Of a DNA stretch of 10,172 bases, positions 1-6,316 are shown in pieces; position 1 is the stretch's first letter; each line of letters begins with the position of its first letter. Under the pieces are notes generated by a model. That model ran no database searches. It saw only the letters and a list, made by a program, of their open reading frames with translations, and was not told where the DNA came from. The stretch is from JBFJVD01 sp041624375 (GTDB lineage Bacteria > Chloroflexota > Anaerolineae > Anaerolineales > E44-bin32). The translations under genes were made by a program, and so were the position numbers. The DNA lies in contig JBFJVD010000095.1 in the NCBI GenBank assembly GCA_041624375.1, positions 1 through 10,172 on the forward strand, read 5' to 3'.

Positions 1-980
1 ATCGCCTCCTCCGACACCGCCACTGCCGTCCCCTTGGTCTCCCGGATCGACCGCAGAATCAGGCGGTCTGCGAATGCAGCAGGCACCCGCAGGCCGGACG
101 CTTGCGTCGTTGCGTTCTCCCATCGGACCGCCCGCTCCGCGCCTTGTTCGAAGGCCCGGACGATCGGCGCACATCCTTCGGCCTGTACGCTCACCAGCCG
201 AGGCCGGCCGGAGCCGATCCAGCCCAGCTCTTCCAGTTCGTTGAAGGCTTTCCACATCCCGATCAGGCCTGTGCCACCGCCCGTCGGGTAAAGAAACACC
301 TCCGGCAGCTGCCAGTGAAAGGCTTCGGCTAGCTCCAGGCCCATGGTCTTCTTGCCCTCAAGCCGGTAGGGCTCCTTGAGGGTCGACACGTCAAACCAGC
401 CATGTTCACTAGCGGCCGAAGCCGCCATGCGACCAGCCAGATCAATCAAGCCATCCACAAGCTGCAGGTCGGCGCCTGCGGCGCGCACCTCCTCGACATT
501 CACTGCGGGGGCATCGTAGGGCATGTAGATGTGCGCAGGGAGCCCGGCGCGGGCGGCGTAGGCCGCCAGAGCGCCGCCCGCATTGCCGGCGGTGGGAATG
601 ACAAATTCCTTCACACCCAGCTCGACACCACATGAAACGGCCAGGGCCAGACCTCTCGCCTTGAACGTTCCGGTCGGATTGACCCCTTCCTCTTTCACAA
701 AGAGTTGCTCGAGACCCAACGCTTCGGCGAGCCGGTGAACCGGGAGCAAAGGGGTGTCTCCCTCTCCGAGGGTGACCCTGTGCGCCGGATCGCGCAGCGG
801 AAGGAGTTCGGTCCAGCGCCAGAGACCACGCGGGCGGGCACGGATCGCGTCGCGGTCGACCTCAGACCTCACCCGCCCAAGGTCATAACGGGCGAGCAGG
901 GCCGAATCACAGGCACGACAGTAGGTGTTCAGCTCCGTTGCAGCAAAGACCTCCCCACATTCGGGGCAGGTGAGATCCAT
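1..980 (-). CDS. thrC: Threonine synthase, N-terminal zinc-ribbon type (3' end outside window)
   Basis: PLP-dependent fold-type II enzyme that would convert O-phosphohomoserine to threonine in the cytoplasm. Reading leftward from ATG at 980-978, 326 codons are open to the window edge, so roughly the last 50-100 residues are missing. The N-terminus has a zinc ribbon (C5-P-E-C8 and C21-R-A-C24). Then come the LGEGDTPLLP segment (residues 71-80), the PLP-lysine motif NPTGTFKARG with K107, the asparagine loop PTAGNAGG, and the glycine-rich phosphate-binding loop PTGGGTG. This order is that of threonine synthases with a zinc ribbon, common in archaea and several bacterial phyla. A GGAGG lies 14 nt before the ATG, which is rather far; an in-frame TTG ten codons upstream is an alternative start. 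It follows the aldehyde dehydrogenase on the same strand after a 262-nt gap, so co-transcription is uncertain. A related PLP lyase of other specificity cannot be excluded. Confidence 0.85.
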   Translation of the reverse strand, partial: MDLTCPECGEVFAATELNTYCRACDSALLARYDLGRVRSEVDRDAIRARPRGLWRWTELLPLRDPAHRVTLGEGDTPLLPVHRLAEALGLEQLFVKEEGVNPTGTFKARGLALAVSCGVELGVKEFVIPTAGNAGGALAAYAARAGLPAHIYMPYDAPAVNVEEVRAAGADLQLVDGLIDLAGRMAASAASEHGWFDVSTLKEPYRLEGKKTMGLELAEAFHWQLPEVFLYPTGGGTGLIGMWKAFNELEELGWIGSGRPRLVSVQAEGCAPIVRAFEQGAERAVRWENATTQASGLRVPAAFADRLILRSIRETKGTAVAVSEEA

Positions 981-1150
981 CAGCGCGGAGCGAGCCTCCG
1001 GCCCGTTCAAGGCGACCTGCTGGAAGTCGCTGCCTGCTGGACGGGAGCATCCGCTCTCATCACAGTTGAAATCCTGCTATCACACCATGGACGGGGCCAT
1101 GTGCTGGGGGTCATTGGGTTGGAGCTGAGAATGAAACTGAGGCGCCCAAC

Positions 1151-1184
1151 CGCTCGCTCGGAGTTCCGCCGCGGCCAGCGAGCG
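1151..1184. repeat. 8-bp inverted repeat in the gap between aldehyde dehydrogenase and threonine synthase
   Basis: CGCTCGCT at 1151-1158 and AGCGAGCG at 1177-1184 are perfect reverse complements around an 18-nt spacer. The spacer itself contains CGGAGTTCCG, a second small palindrome. On the leftward transcript the stem lies about 60 nt after the aldehyde dehydrogenase stop and about 170 nt before the threonine synthase start. No T-run follows it on either strand, so it is not a standard intrinsic terminator. It could be a processing stem, part of a leader structure, or chance in GC-rich DNA. The rest of 981-1242 shows no convincing gene. Confidence 0.4.
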
Positions 1185-1242
1185 AAGCGTCCTTGACGCG
1201 GCACGCTTGGCGGAAGGCACGCAAGAAGGTCTTCGGCCTCCT

Positions 1243-2748
1243 TTAAGATGCACCTCCAGGTTGCTCGTGGAGCATGAGCAGTTTCATCTCGGTCATCTCT
1301 TCGATGGCGTAGCGCAGCCCCTCTCGTCCTGCACCCGACATCTTGACCCCGCCGTACGGCATGTGGTCGACGCGGAAGGTCGAAACATCGTTCACCATCA
1401 AGCCGCCGACTTCAATCGCATCGAAGGCGGCCTGGATGACCGACCAGTCCTGGGTGAACAATCCGGCCTGCAGCCCAAAGTCGCTGTCGTCCACGGCCTG
1501 AATGGCCTGGAGGATCTCGTTATAGCGGTAGAGCCCGACGACCGGTCCGAAGACCTCCTGGCAGGAAACGTTCATGTCCTCCTCGATTGAAGCCAGCACC
1601 GTGGGGCGCATCAGGTTTCCGTCTCGGTCGCCCCCGGTCAGGAGCTCCGCGCCGCCCTCCACGGCCTCACGCACCCAGGTCTCGACACGTTCCGCCGCGC
1701 CGCGGTCGATAAGTGGCCCCACGTCCGTCGCCTCGTCCAACGGATCTCCCACAACGAGCGCTTCGACCTTTGGCATGAGCTCATCGACGAAAGCTTCATA
1801 GATGGCGGCATGGCTGTAGACGCGCTGGACGGAGATGCACGATTGGCCCGCGTAGGAGAACCCGCCCCATGCGACCCGACCGGCCGCGTAGCCAAGCTCG
1901 GCGTCATCGTGGATGATGACTCCTGCGTTGCCGCCCAACTCGAGCGTCACCCGCTTGCGGCCGGCGCGCGCCTTCAAGGCCCACCCAACAGCCGGACTCC
2001 CGGTAAACGTTAGAATCTTGCCACGGTCGTCCTCCACCAGCGGCGCCGCATCCTGCGTGGTGGAGGGCACAACGGCGATGCCCCCCTGCGGCCACCCTGC
2101 CTCCAGCACCACTTCGGCCAGCTTTAGCGAGCTGATCGGTGTCTGAGATGCCGGGCGGAGAACAATCGGGTTGCCGGCGGCCAGCGCCGGCGCCACCTTG
2201 TGGGCCACCAGGTTCAAGGGGAAATTGAATGGAGAAATCCCGATCACGGGCCCGAGCGGGACCCGGTGAACGTGCCCAACGCGACCCTCTGTACCTGGCA
2301 GCCAGTCGAGCGGAACGATCTCCCCGTAGATACGGCGCGCTTCCTCACCAGCGACCTTGAAGGTAAAGACCGCCCGGTCGACTTCGGCGCGGGCGGTGCG
2401 AATCGGTTTCCCGGCTTCCAGCGCAATCGCGCGGGCAAACTCCTCATGTCGAGCCTGGATTCCCTGGCTGACCTTTTCCAGCACTTCAGATCGCTTCCAG
2501 GAAGGCAGTCGGCGCGTGATCTCAAAGGCTTGCTCGGCGGTCGCCAGCGCCCGCTCAATCTCCTTCGGACCGGCTCGATGAACCACAGCAACAAGGGATT
2601 CATCGTAAGGGCTGCGAATCTCGATGGCATCACCGGTCGTTATCCATTCGCCATGGATCAAGACCCCATACTCACCAAATTCCGATTGCACGCCGCCGCC
2701 TGCATTTGCCGAACGGATGGCTGCATCTCTCAATCGCTCTGCGCTCAT
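1243..2748 (-). CDS. NAD(P)-dependent aldehyde dehydrogenase
   Basis: Cytoplasmic oxidoreductase oxidising an aldehyde to the carboxylate. The 501-aa length is normal for the ALDH superfamily. Numbering from the chosen start: catalytic Asn in SPFNFP (N175), nucleotide-binding segment VLRPASQTP (the usual Lys is Arg198), glycine motif FTGSPAVG (about 248-255), general-base Glu in LELGGNAG (E270) and nucleophile Cys in GQSCISVQR (C304), followed by the C-terminal EVFGPVV motif. The overall style resembles the lactaldehyde dehydrogenase/ALDH21-like group, but the substrate cannot be read from sequence. Start choice: AAGGAG at 2758-2763 sits 9 nt before ATG 2748, whereas an in-frame ATG at 2802 has no good ribosome binding site and adds 18 unalignable residues. 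It is first in the leftward unit, with threonine synthase 262 nt downstream. An alpha-ketoglutarate semialdehyde or other amino-acid-derived aldehyde is a plausible substrate, by inference only. Confidence 0.9.
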   Translation of the reverse strand: MSAERLRDAAIRSANAGGGVQSEFGEYGVLIHGEWITTGDAIEIRSPYDESLVAVVHRAGPKEIERALATAEQAFEITRRLPSWKRSEVLEKVSQGIQARHEEFARAIALEAGKPIRTARAEVDRAVFTFKVAGEEARRIYGEIVPLDWLPGTEGRVGHVHRVPLGPVIGISPFNFPLNLVAHKVAPALAAGNPIVLRPASQTPISSLKLAEVVLEAGWPQGGIAVVPSTTQDAAPLVEDDRGKILTFTGSPAVGWALKARAGRKRVTLELGGNAGVIIHDDAELGYAAGRVAWGGFSYAGQSCISVQRVYSHAAIYEAFVDELMPKVEALVVGDPLDEATDVGPLIDRGAAERVETWVREAVEGGAELLTGGDRDGNLMRPTVLASIEEDMNVSCQEVFGPVVGLYRYNEILQAIQAVDDSDFGLQAGLFTQDWSVIQAAFDAIEVGGLMVNDVSTFRVDHMPYGGVKMSGAGREGLRYAIEEMTEMKLLMLHEQPGGAS

Positions 2749-2886
2749 CGAACTTAACTCCTTCAGCTCAACCCAATGAGCCTCATGGTTCTTGATAGAC
2801 ATCGATGCCCACCGTCGAGGGATCGATTGCCGCGGCCATGATCCAACCCGGAAACCGTGTCACAGCGTCTAGTTTCCCCTGCGCCT

Positions 2887-2901
2887 CCTGATGGAATCAG
2901 G
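2887..2901. repeat. Perfect hairpin or operator-like inverted repeat
   Basis: CCTGAT-GGA-ATCAGG: a perfect 6-bp inverted repeat with a 3-nt centre. It is the right size for either a dimeric repressor operator or a short RNA hairpin in the leader of the leftward aldehyde dehydrogenase, whose start is 138 nt away. No second copy was noticed in the window. Confidence 0.4.
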
Positions 2902-2910
2902 CTCGAACGC

Positions 2911-2938
2911 CGAAGAGCGGTCCAAGTGAACCGCTTCG
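2911..2938. repeat. Bulged 9-bp stem-loop upstream of aldehyde dehydrogenase
   Basis: CGAAG-(AG)-CGGT at 2911-2921 pairs with ACCGCTTCG at 2930-2938, leaving an 8-nt loop and a 2-nt bulge. It lies 9 bp from the 2887-2901 hairpin, so a leftward transcript would carry two adjacent stem-loops. No recognised riboswitch consensus was identified. Confidence 0.4.
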
Positions 2939-3130
2939 AAATCATGCGGCGTGCCTAGTGTATCACCTGCAGTTCCCGATCGGCAGCTGCTCCGTCGACG
3001 GGCTCCCTCCCCTGAAGATCCGGCCGACTGCCAGCGCGCTGCGGATCATCTAACGGGCCAAATCTGGTGATTTCGAGACAGCCTCTTTTCCGCCCCAAGT
3101 GAAAGGTCCGAGCCGGGACGGGATTGTAGG

Positions 3131-3136
3131 TACAAT
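3131..3136 (+). promoter_or_regulatory. -10 box TACAAT for the pterin/folate cluster, probable leaderless start
   Basis: TACAAT ends 7 nt before the ATG at 3144, so transcription would begin at or next to the start codon and the mRNA would have essentially no leader. No Shine-Dalgarno sequence precedes this ATG, which agrees with leaderless translation. No clear -35 hexamer is seen at the usual distance. Confidence 0.55.
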
Positions 3137-3143
3137 AGCCGCA

Positions 3144-3887
3144 ATGGCAGCTTCTGAGGACTTCCTGGGTCGAAAGGCCCTCGTCACAGGTTCCGCTAAG
3201 CGCCTCGGGCGCGCGTTCACAGAGGCGCTCGCCTCCCGCGGGGCGCAAGTGATCGTCCACTACCGCAGCTCAAGCGACGAAGCCGAGTCACTTGTCGAGC
3301 AGCTCGCGGCACAAGGCGCGAGGGCGGTCCCGCTTCAAGCGGATCTGGGAAGGCCCGAGGAAGCGGTGGCCCTTATCGACCGGGCCGTTGAGGTGCTCGG
3401 GGGGCTCGACATCCTGGTGAACAGCGCCAGCATCTTCGAGCCGCTCAGTGTGATGGAAACCGATCTCACAGCCTGGGAACGCAATCTAACCGTGAACCTG
3501 ACCGCGCCCTTCCTGCTGTCCCAGGCCTTTGCACGCCAGCTTGACGGTGGAGAGGGCGCAATCGTGAACATGCTGGATTGGCGCGCGCTGCGTCCCGGCG
3601 CCGACCACCTGCCCTACACGATCGCCAAGGCCGGGCTTGCCGCGCTCACCCGCAGCCTGGCCCAGGCCCTAGCGCCGCACATTCGCGTCAACGGCCTCGC
3701 CCTGGGCGCAATTCTGCCGCCTTCCGGAACCGGCGAGCAGAAAGACGAGGCGATCATCGAGAACGTTCCCGCCGAACGCTGGGGAAGCGTGGAAGAAACC
3801 GTTAAGGCGATGCTCTTTCTGCTTGCGGGGCCGGCCTACATCACGGGCGAGATCCTGCACCTCGATGGCGGCCGCCACCTGGTCTGA
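3144..3887 (+). CDS. Pteridine reductase / dihydromonapterin reductase-type SDR (FolM/PTR1-like)
   Basis: Short-chain dehydrogenase/reductase of 247 aa, predicted to reduce a dihydropterin (or dihydrofolate) to the tetrahydro form with NADPH. Visible features are the cofactor motif TGSAKRLG (residues 15-22), in the T-G-x-x-K-R-L-G form typical of pteridine reductases rather than the usual TGxxxGIG; HYRSS (39-43), the PTR1/FolM-style NADPH-selecting loop; VNSAS (92-96) at the NNAG position; and the catalytic set D145, Y158 and K162. The D-to-Y spacing of 13 matches my recollection of PTR1. The C-terminus LDGGRHLV is the normal SDR end. ATG 3144 was preferred over an in-frame ATG at 3099, because the -10 box falls inside that longer version and the family motif starts soon after 3144. 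It is first in a unit with folB (12-bp gap) and folK, which supports a pterin substrate. A generic 3-oxoacyl-ACP-reductase-like SDR is the alternative. Confidence 0.85.
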   Translation: MAASEDFLGRKALVTGSAKRLGRAFTEALASRGAQVIVHYRSSSDEAESLVEQLAAQGARAVPLQADLGRPEEAVALIDRAVEVLGGLDILVNSASIFEPLSVMETDLTAWERNLTVNLTAPFLLSQAFARQLDGGEGAIVNMLDWRALRPGADHLPYTIAKAGLAALTRSLAQALAPHIRVNGLALGAILPPSGTGEQKDEAIIENVPAERWGSVEETVKAMLFLLAGPAYITGEILHLDGGRHLV

Positions 3888-3899
3888 ACGAGAGGTCCC

Positions 3900-4268
3900 A
3901 TGCCGGAAGACCGGATCGTGATCAAAGATCTGCTGTTGCGTGGCGTTATCGGCGTCAACGACTGGGAACGGGAGGTCGAGCAGGACATCCTCGTAAATGT
4001 CACTCTCTTCGCCGACCTTGCGGCTGCTGGCCGGTCGGACGACATTCGCGACACCGCCAATTACCGCACGATCACCAAGAAGATCATCGAACACGTCCGG
4101 ACGAGCGCACGGTTCACCGTCGAAGCGCTGGCGGCCGATGTCGCCCGGATCTGTTTGGAGGAGAACGGCGTGCTCCGTGCCCGGGTCCGCATCGAAAAGC
4201 CGGGCGCGCTGCGATTTGCCCGATCAGTGGGAGTCGAGATCGAGCGCACCGCCGCCGACCTTGACTGA
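3900..4268 (+). CDS. folB: Dihydroneopterin aldolase
   Basis: Folate biosynthesis enzyme cleaving 7,8-dihydroneopterin to 6-hydroxymethyl-7,8-dihydropterin and glycolaldehyde. It is 122 aa, the usual size of this small tunnel-fold protein. Family landmarks are intact: IGVNDWERE near the N-terminus (E23 at the conserved glutamate), DTANYRT with Y55 at the catalytic tyrosine position, VEALA with E75 at the pterin-anchoring glutamate, and RIEKPGAL with K100 at the catalytic lysine. The usual aromatic residue in GVY/GVF is Asn20 here, a mild oddity. GAGAGG lies 4 nt before ATG 3900. It starts 12 bp after the SDR stop, and its last codons overlap the folK start. Epimerase or FolX-type activity is an alternative, but adjacency to folK favours FolB. 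Confidence 0.92.
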   Translation: MPEDRIVIKDLLLRGVIGVNDWEREVEQDILVNVTLFADLAAAGRSDDIRDTANYRTITKKIIEHVRTSARFTVEALAADVARICLEENGVLRARVRIEKPGALRFARSVGVEIERTAADLD

Positions 4269-4785
4269 ATCGGCCTTCATCGAGTTGGGGTCGAATATCG
4301 ATCCTTCCCTGCACCTGCCGGAAGCTGTCCGGCACCTGGTCCGCGTGGGGCAAGTGCGAAGGTTATCGCGCGTCTACCACAGCGCCGCCGTCGGCCCCGC
4401 AGGCCAACCCGACTTCACCAACGCCGCTGCGCTCCTGGAAACCCCCCTCGATCCCAGCGCGCTGCGAGAGGAACTGAAGACCATCGAGCACGCGCTGGGT
4501 CGGGTTCGGACTGCCAACAAATTCGCGCCGCGGGTGATTGATCTCGACCTTACGCTGTACGGAAGCCTGGTTCTGGACCATGGGCCGCTCAGGCTGCCCT
4601 CACCCGACCTGCTGGAACGCGCCTATCTGGCGGTGATCATGGCGGAACTGAGCCCCGGCTTCAACCATCCGGAAACCGGCGAAACACTCGCTGAAATTGC
4701 GGCCCGCCTTTCCGAGGGTGTGGCCCTGGAGGTCGATCCCTCGATGACCGAGGCAATCCAGCGAGCGGCTGGACTCGGCAAGTAG
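4261..4785 (+). CDS. folK: 6-hydroxymethyl-7,8-dihydropterin pyrophosphokinase (HPPK), TTG start
   Basis: Transfers pyrophosphate from ATP to 6-hydroxymethyl-7,8-dihydropterin, the product of FolB, preparing it for condensation with p-aminobenzoate. The 174-aa length fits a single-domain HPPK. Motifs are FIELGSN (residues 6-12), GPAGQPDFTNAAALLET (45-61), and the HPPK signature APRVIDLDLTLYG with the Mg-binding aspartates D94 and D96, followed by a segment of the PSPDLLERAYL type. The frame stays open far upstream, but that part overlaps folB out of frame and is not HPPK-like. The only sensible start just before the FIELGSN strand is TTG 4261, which overlaps the folB stop by 8 nt, typical of translational coupling. 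No strong Shine-Dalgarno sequence is visible. No folP, folE or folA is in the window. Confidence 0.92.
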   Translation: MTESAFIELGSNIDPSLHLPEAVRHLVRVGQVRRLSRVYHSAAVGPAGQPDFTNAAALLETPLDPSALREELKTIEHALGRVRTANKFAPRVIDLDLTLYGSLVLDHGPLRLPSPDLLERAYLAVIMAELSPGFNHPETGETLAEIAARLSEGVALEVDPSMTEAIQRAAGLGK

Positions 4786-4792
4786 AGTCAAC

Positions 4793-4810
4793 CGACCTTA
4801 GGACAGGTCG
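4793..4810 (+). repeat. 6-bp hairpin between folK and the FAD oxidoreductase
   Basis: CGACCT-TAGGAC-AGGTCG: a perfect 6-bp stem with a 6-nt loop, 7 nt after the folK stop. It is followed by TGTTGGG rather than a T-run, so termination would be weak at best. It may lower transcription into the oxidoreductase or act as an mRNA-stability or processing stem. Confidence 0.4.
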
Positions 4811-4849
4811 TGTTGGGACCCCTCGCGGCGTTCACCTAGGAAGCAGCGC

Positions 4850-6226
4850 ATGTCGGGACCGACAGCAGAGGCTGTCATCTGCGGCGCCGGGATCGCCGGC
4901 ATCTCGACCGCCTACCACCTGTGTGTGAGTCAGAACATGTCGAATGTTGTCCTGGTGGACGAGCGTCCGCCGCTCTCCCTCACCAGCGACAAATCGACAG
5001 AATGCTACCGCAACTGGTGGCCGGGGCCCGGGGACGCGATGGTGCGTCTCATGGATCGCAGCATTGATTTGCTCGAAGCGTTCGCCCGCGAGACCAACAA
5101 CCGCATCCAGCTCAACCGCCGCGGCTATGCCTTCGCCACCGCCGACCCGGAGCGGATATCGATCTACCGCCAGGCCGCAGAAGAAGCCGCCGCGCTCGGC
5201 GCAGGGCCGCTGCGGGAGCACCGGGCGCCGGGGGACTATCAACCCTGGCCGGCATCAGGTTTCGAAGCCCAACCCCGCGGTGCCGACCTGCTGCTTGATC
5301 CGTCCCTGATCCGTGCCCACTTCCCCTACCTTGCAGACGACACAGTCGCGGTCTTGCACCCGCGTCGCTGCGGATGGTTCAGCGCGCAGCAGCTCGGTAT
5401 GCTCATGCTGGAACGCGCCCGCGACAAGGGATTGGCGTTGCTCGAAGGGCGCATTGAAGACGTGGAGATCAAGGGCGGCACCGTGAGCCAAGTACGCCTG
5501 CGGACAACGTCCGGCGCGCAGTCCATCGACACGCGGCGCTTCATCAACGCTGCAGGCCCTATGCAGGTGGAGGTCGGGAAGATGCTCGGGATCGAGATCC
5601 CAGTGTCCTGCGAACTGCATGCGAAGGTTGCCTTCAGCGATCCGAAGCGGATCGTTCGACGTGACGCCCCGCTGCTCATCTGGTCCGATCCGGTCGATCT
5701 GGTCTGGTCACATGCAGAGCGCACCGAATTGGAGGCGGACTCGAGCGCCCGCTCCCTCCTCGAGACTTATCCGGCCGGGGTCCATGTGCGGCCGGATGGT
5801 CCCGAGGACAGCCCGATCCTGGTCGTGTTGTGGACCTATGACACACGCACGGTAGAGCCGAAATTCCCCATCGGGTTCGAGGATCCGAACTTCCCGACGA
5901 TCGCCCTGCGCGGCCTGGCGCGGATGATTCCAGGGCTCGAGACCTACTTCGGCAAGATGGCGAGACCGTTTGTAGATGGAGGCTATTACGCCAAGACCGC
6001 CGAGAACCGCCCGCTGTTCACCCCGCTCCCGGTGGAAGGCGCCTACCTCATCGGCGGTCTCTCCGGTTTCGGCCTGATGGCCGCGCCTGCAGGCGGCGAG
6101 CTACTCGCAAAGCAGATCGTGGGCGAAACGCTGCCGAGCTACACCTGGTGGTTCCAGCTCGATCGCTACCAGCGGCCGGACTACCAGGCCCTGCTGGCGG
6201 ATTGGCAGGGGAGCGGCCAGCTCTAG
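4850..6226 (+). CDS. FAD-dependent oxidoreductase, DAO family (sarcosine oxidase / D-amino-acid dehydrogenase-like)
   Basis: Flavoprotein of 458 aa predicted to oxidise the C-N bond of an amino acid or N-methyl amino acid. The N-terminal Rossmann motif is GAGIAG (residues 12-17, within VICGAGIAGISTAYHL), with an acidic strand end VLVDER (D37) for the FAD ribose. DKSTECYRNWWPG follows. The C-terminal FAD-binding return is GYYAKTAENRPLF and the GGLSGFGLMAAPAGGELLAKQI segment (about 402-423), typical of the DAO fold. There is no signal peptide, no membrane helix, and no GcvT-like C-terminal domain such as dimethylglycine dehydrogenases carry. AGGAAG lies 6 nt before ATG 4850. It is 64 bp behind folK on the same strand and may be read with the folate genes. 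That fits a tetrahydrofolate-linked demethylation, but this is inference and the substrate is unknown. Confidence 0.88.
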   Translation: MSGPTAEAVICGAGIAGISTAYHLCVSQNMSNVVLVDERPPLSLTSDKSTECYRNWWPGPGDAMVRLMDRSIDLLEAFARETNNRIQLNRRGYAFATADPERISIYRQAAEEAAALGAGPLREHRAPGDYQPWPASGFEAQPRGADLLLDPSLIRAHFPYLADDTVAVLHPRRCGWFSAQQLGMLMLERARDKGLALLEGRIEDVEIKGGTVSQVRLRTTSGAQSIDTRRFINAAGPMQVEVGKMLGIEIPVSCELHAKVAFSDPKRIVRRDAPLLIWSDPVDLVWSHAERTELEADSSARSLLETYPAGVHVRPDGPEDSPILVVLWTYDTRTVEPKFPIGFEDPNFPTIALRGLARMIPGLETYFGKMARPFVDGGYYAKTAENRPLFTPLPVEGAYLIGGLSGFGLMAAPAGGELLAKQIVGETLPSYTWWFQLDRYQRPDYQALLADWQGSGQL

Positions 6227-6288
6227 GACAGTCGGAAGAGCGCGCAGCGCGCGGCGAGAACCCCCTGCCACACTGAGAGGCAAGCATA

Positions 6289-6308
6289 TTTCGTATGGCT
6301 ATGCGAAA
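6289..6308. repeat. 8-bp hairpin in the convergent gap between oxidoreductase and aldolase
   Basis: TTTCGTAT at 6289-6296 pairs with ATGCGAAA at 6301-6308 (one G-T wobble) around a GGCT loop. It lies between two converging stops (6226 and 6317). The run of A after it on the plus strand is a run of T before it on the minus strand. Neither strand therefore has the T-run after the stem that a standard intrinsic terminator needs. It may still end or protect one of the two mRNAs. Confidence 0.4.
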
Positions 6309-6316
6309 AAGGGAAG

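Larger units (their letters stand above)
2749..3130. other. Divergent intergenic region, no gene seen
   Basis: About 380 bp separate the aldehyde dehydrogenase (leftward) from the pteridine reductase (rightward). I see no convincing coding sequence. The half nearer the aldehyde dehydrogenase holds three small hairpins: GCTCA/TGAGC (2766-2781), CCTGAT/ATCAGG (2887-2901) and a bulged stem (2911-2938). A weak leftward -10 candidate, TACACT (plus-strand 2957-2962), would give a leader of about 200 nt containing all three. Its -35 is poor, so the promoter call is tentative. Confidence 0.4.

Noticed and set aside
705..1196. 163-codon plus-strand frame
   Set aside because: It lies opposite the threonine synthase N-terminus and the following gap and shows no motif.
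2200..2757. 185-codon plus-strand frame
   Set aside because: Antisense shadow of the aldehyde dehydrogenase with no family features.
2749..2802. 18-residue N-terminal extension of the aldehyde dehydrogenase
   Set aside because: ATG 2748 has AAGGAG at 9-nt spacing; ATG 2802 has no good site.
2763..3260. Minus-strand frames in the divergent gap (2763-2945 and 2955-3260)
   Set aside because: No motifs, no ribosome binding sites, and the second overlaps the pteridine reductase start.
3997..4260. Long N-terminal extension of folK
   Set aside because: It is out of frame over folB, rich in Arg, Ser and Pro as expected of a shadow frame, and HPPK starts normally at FIELGSN.
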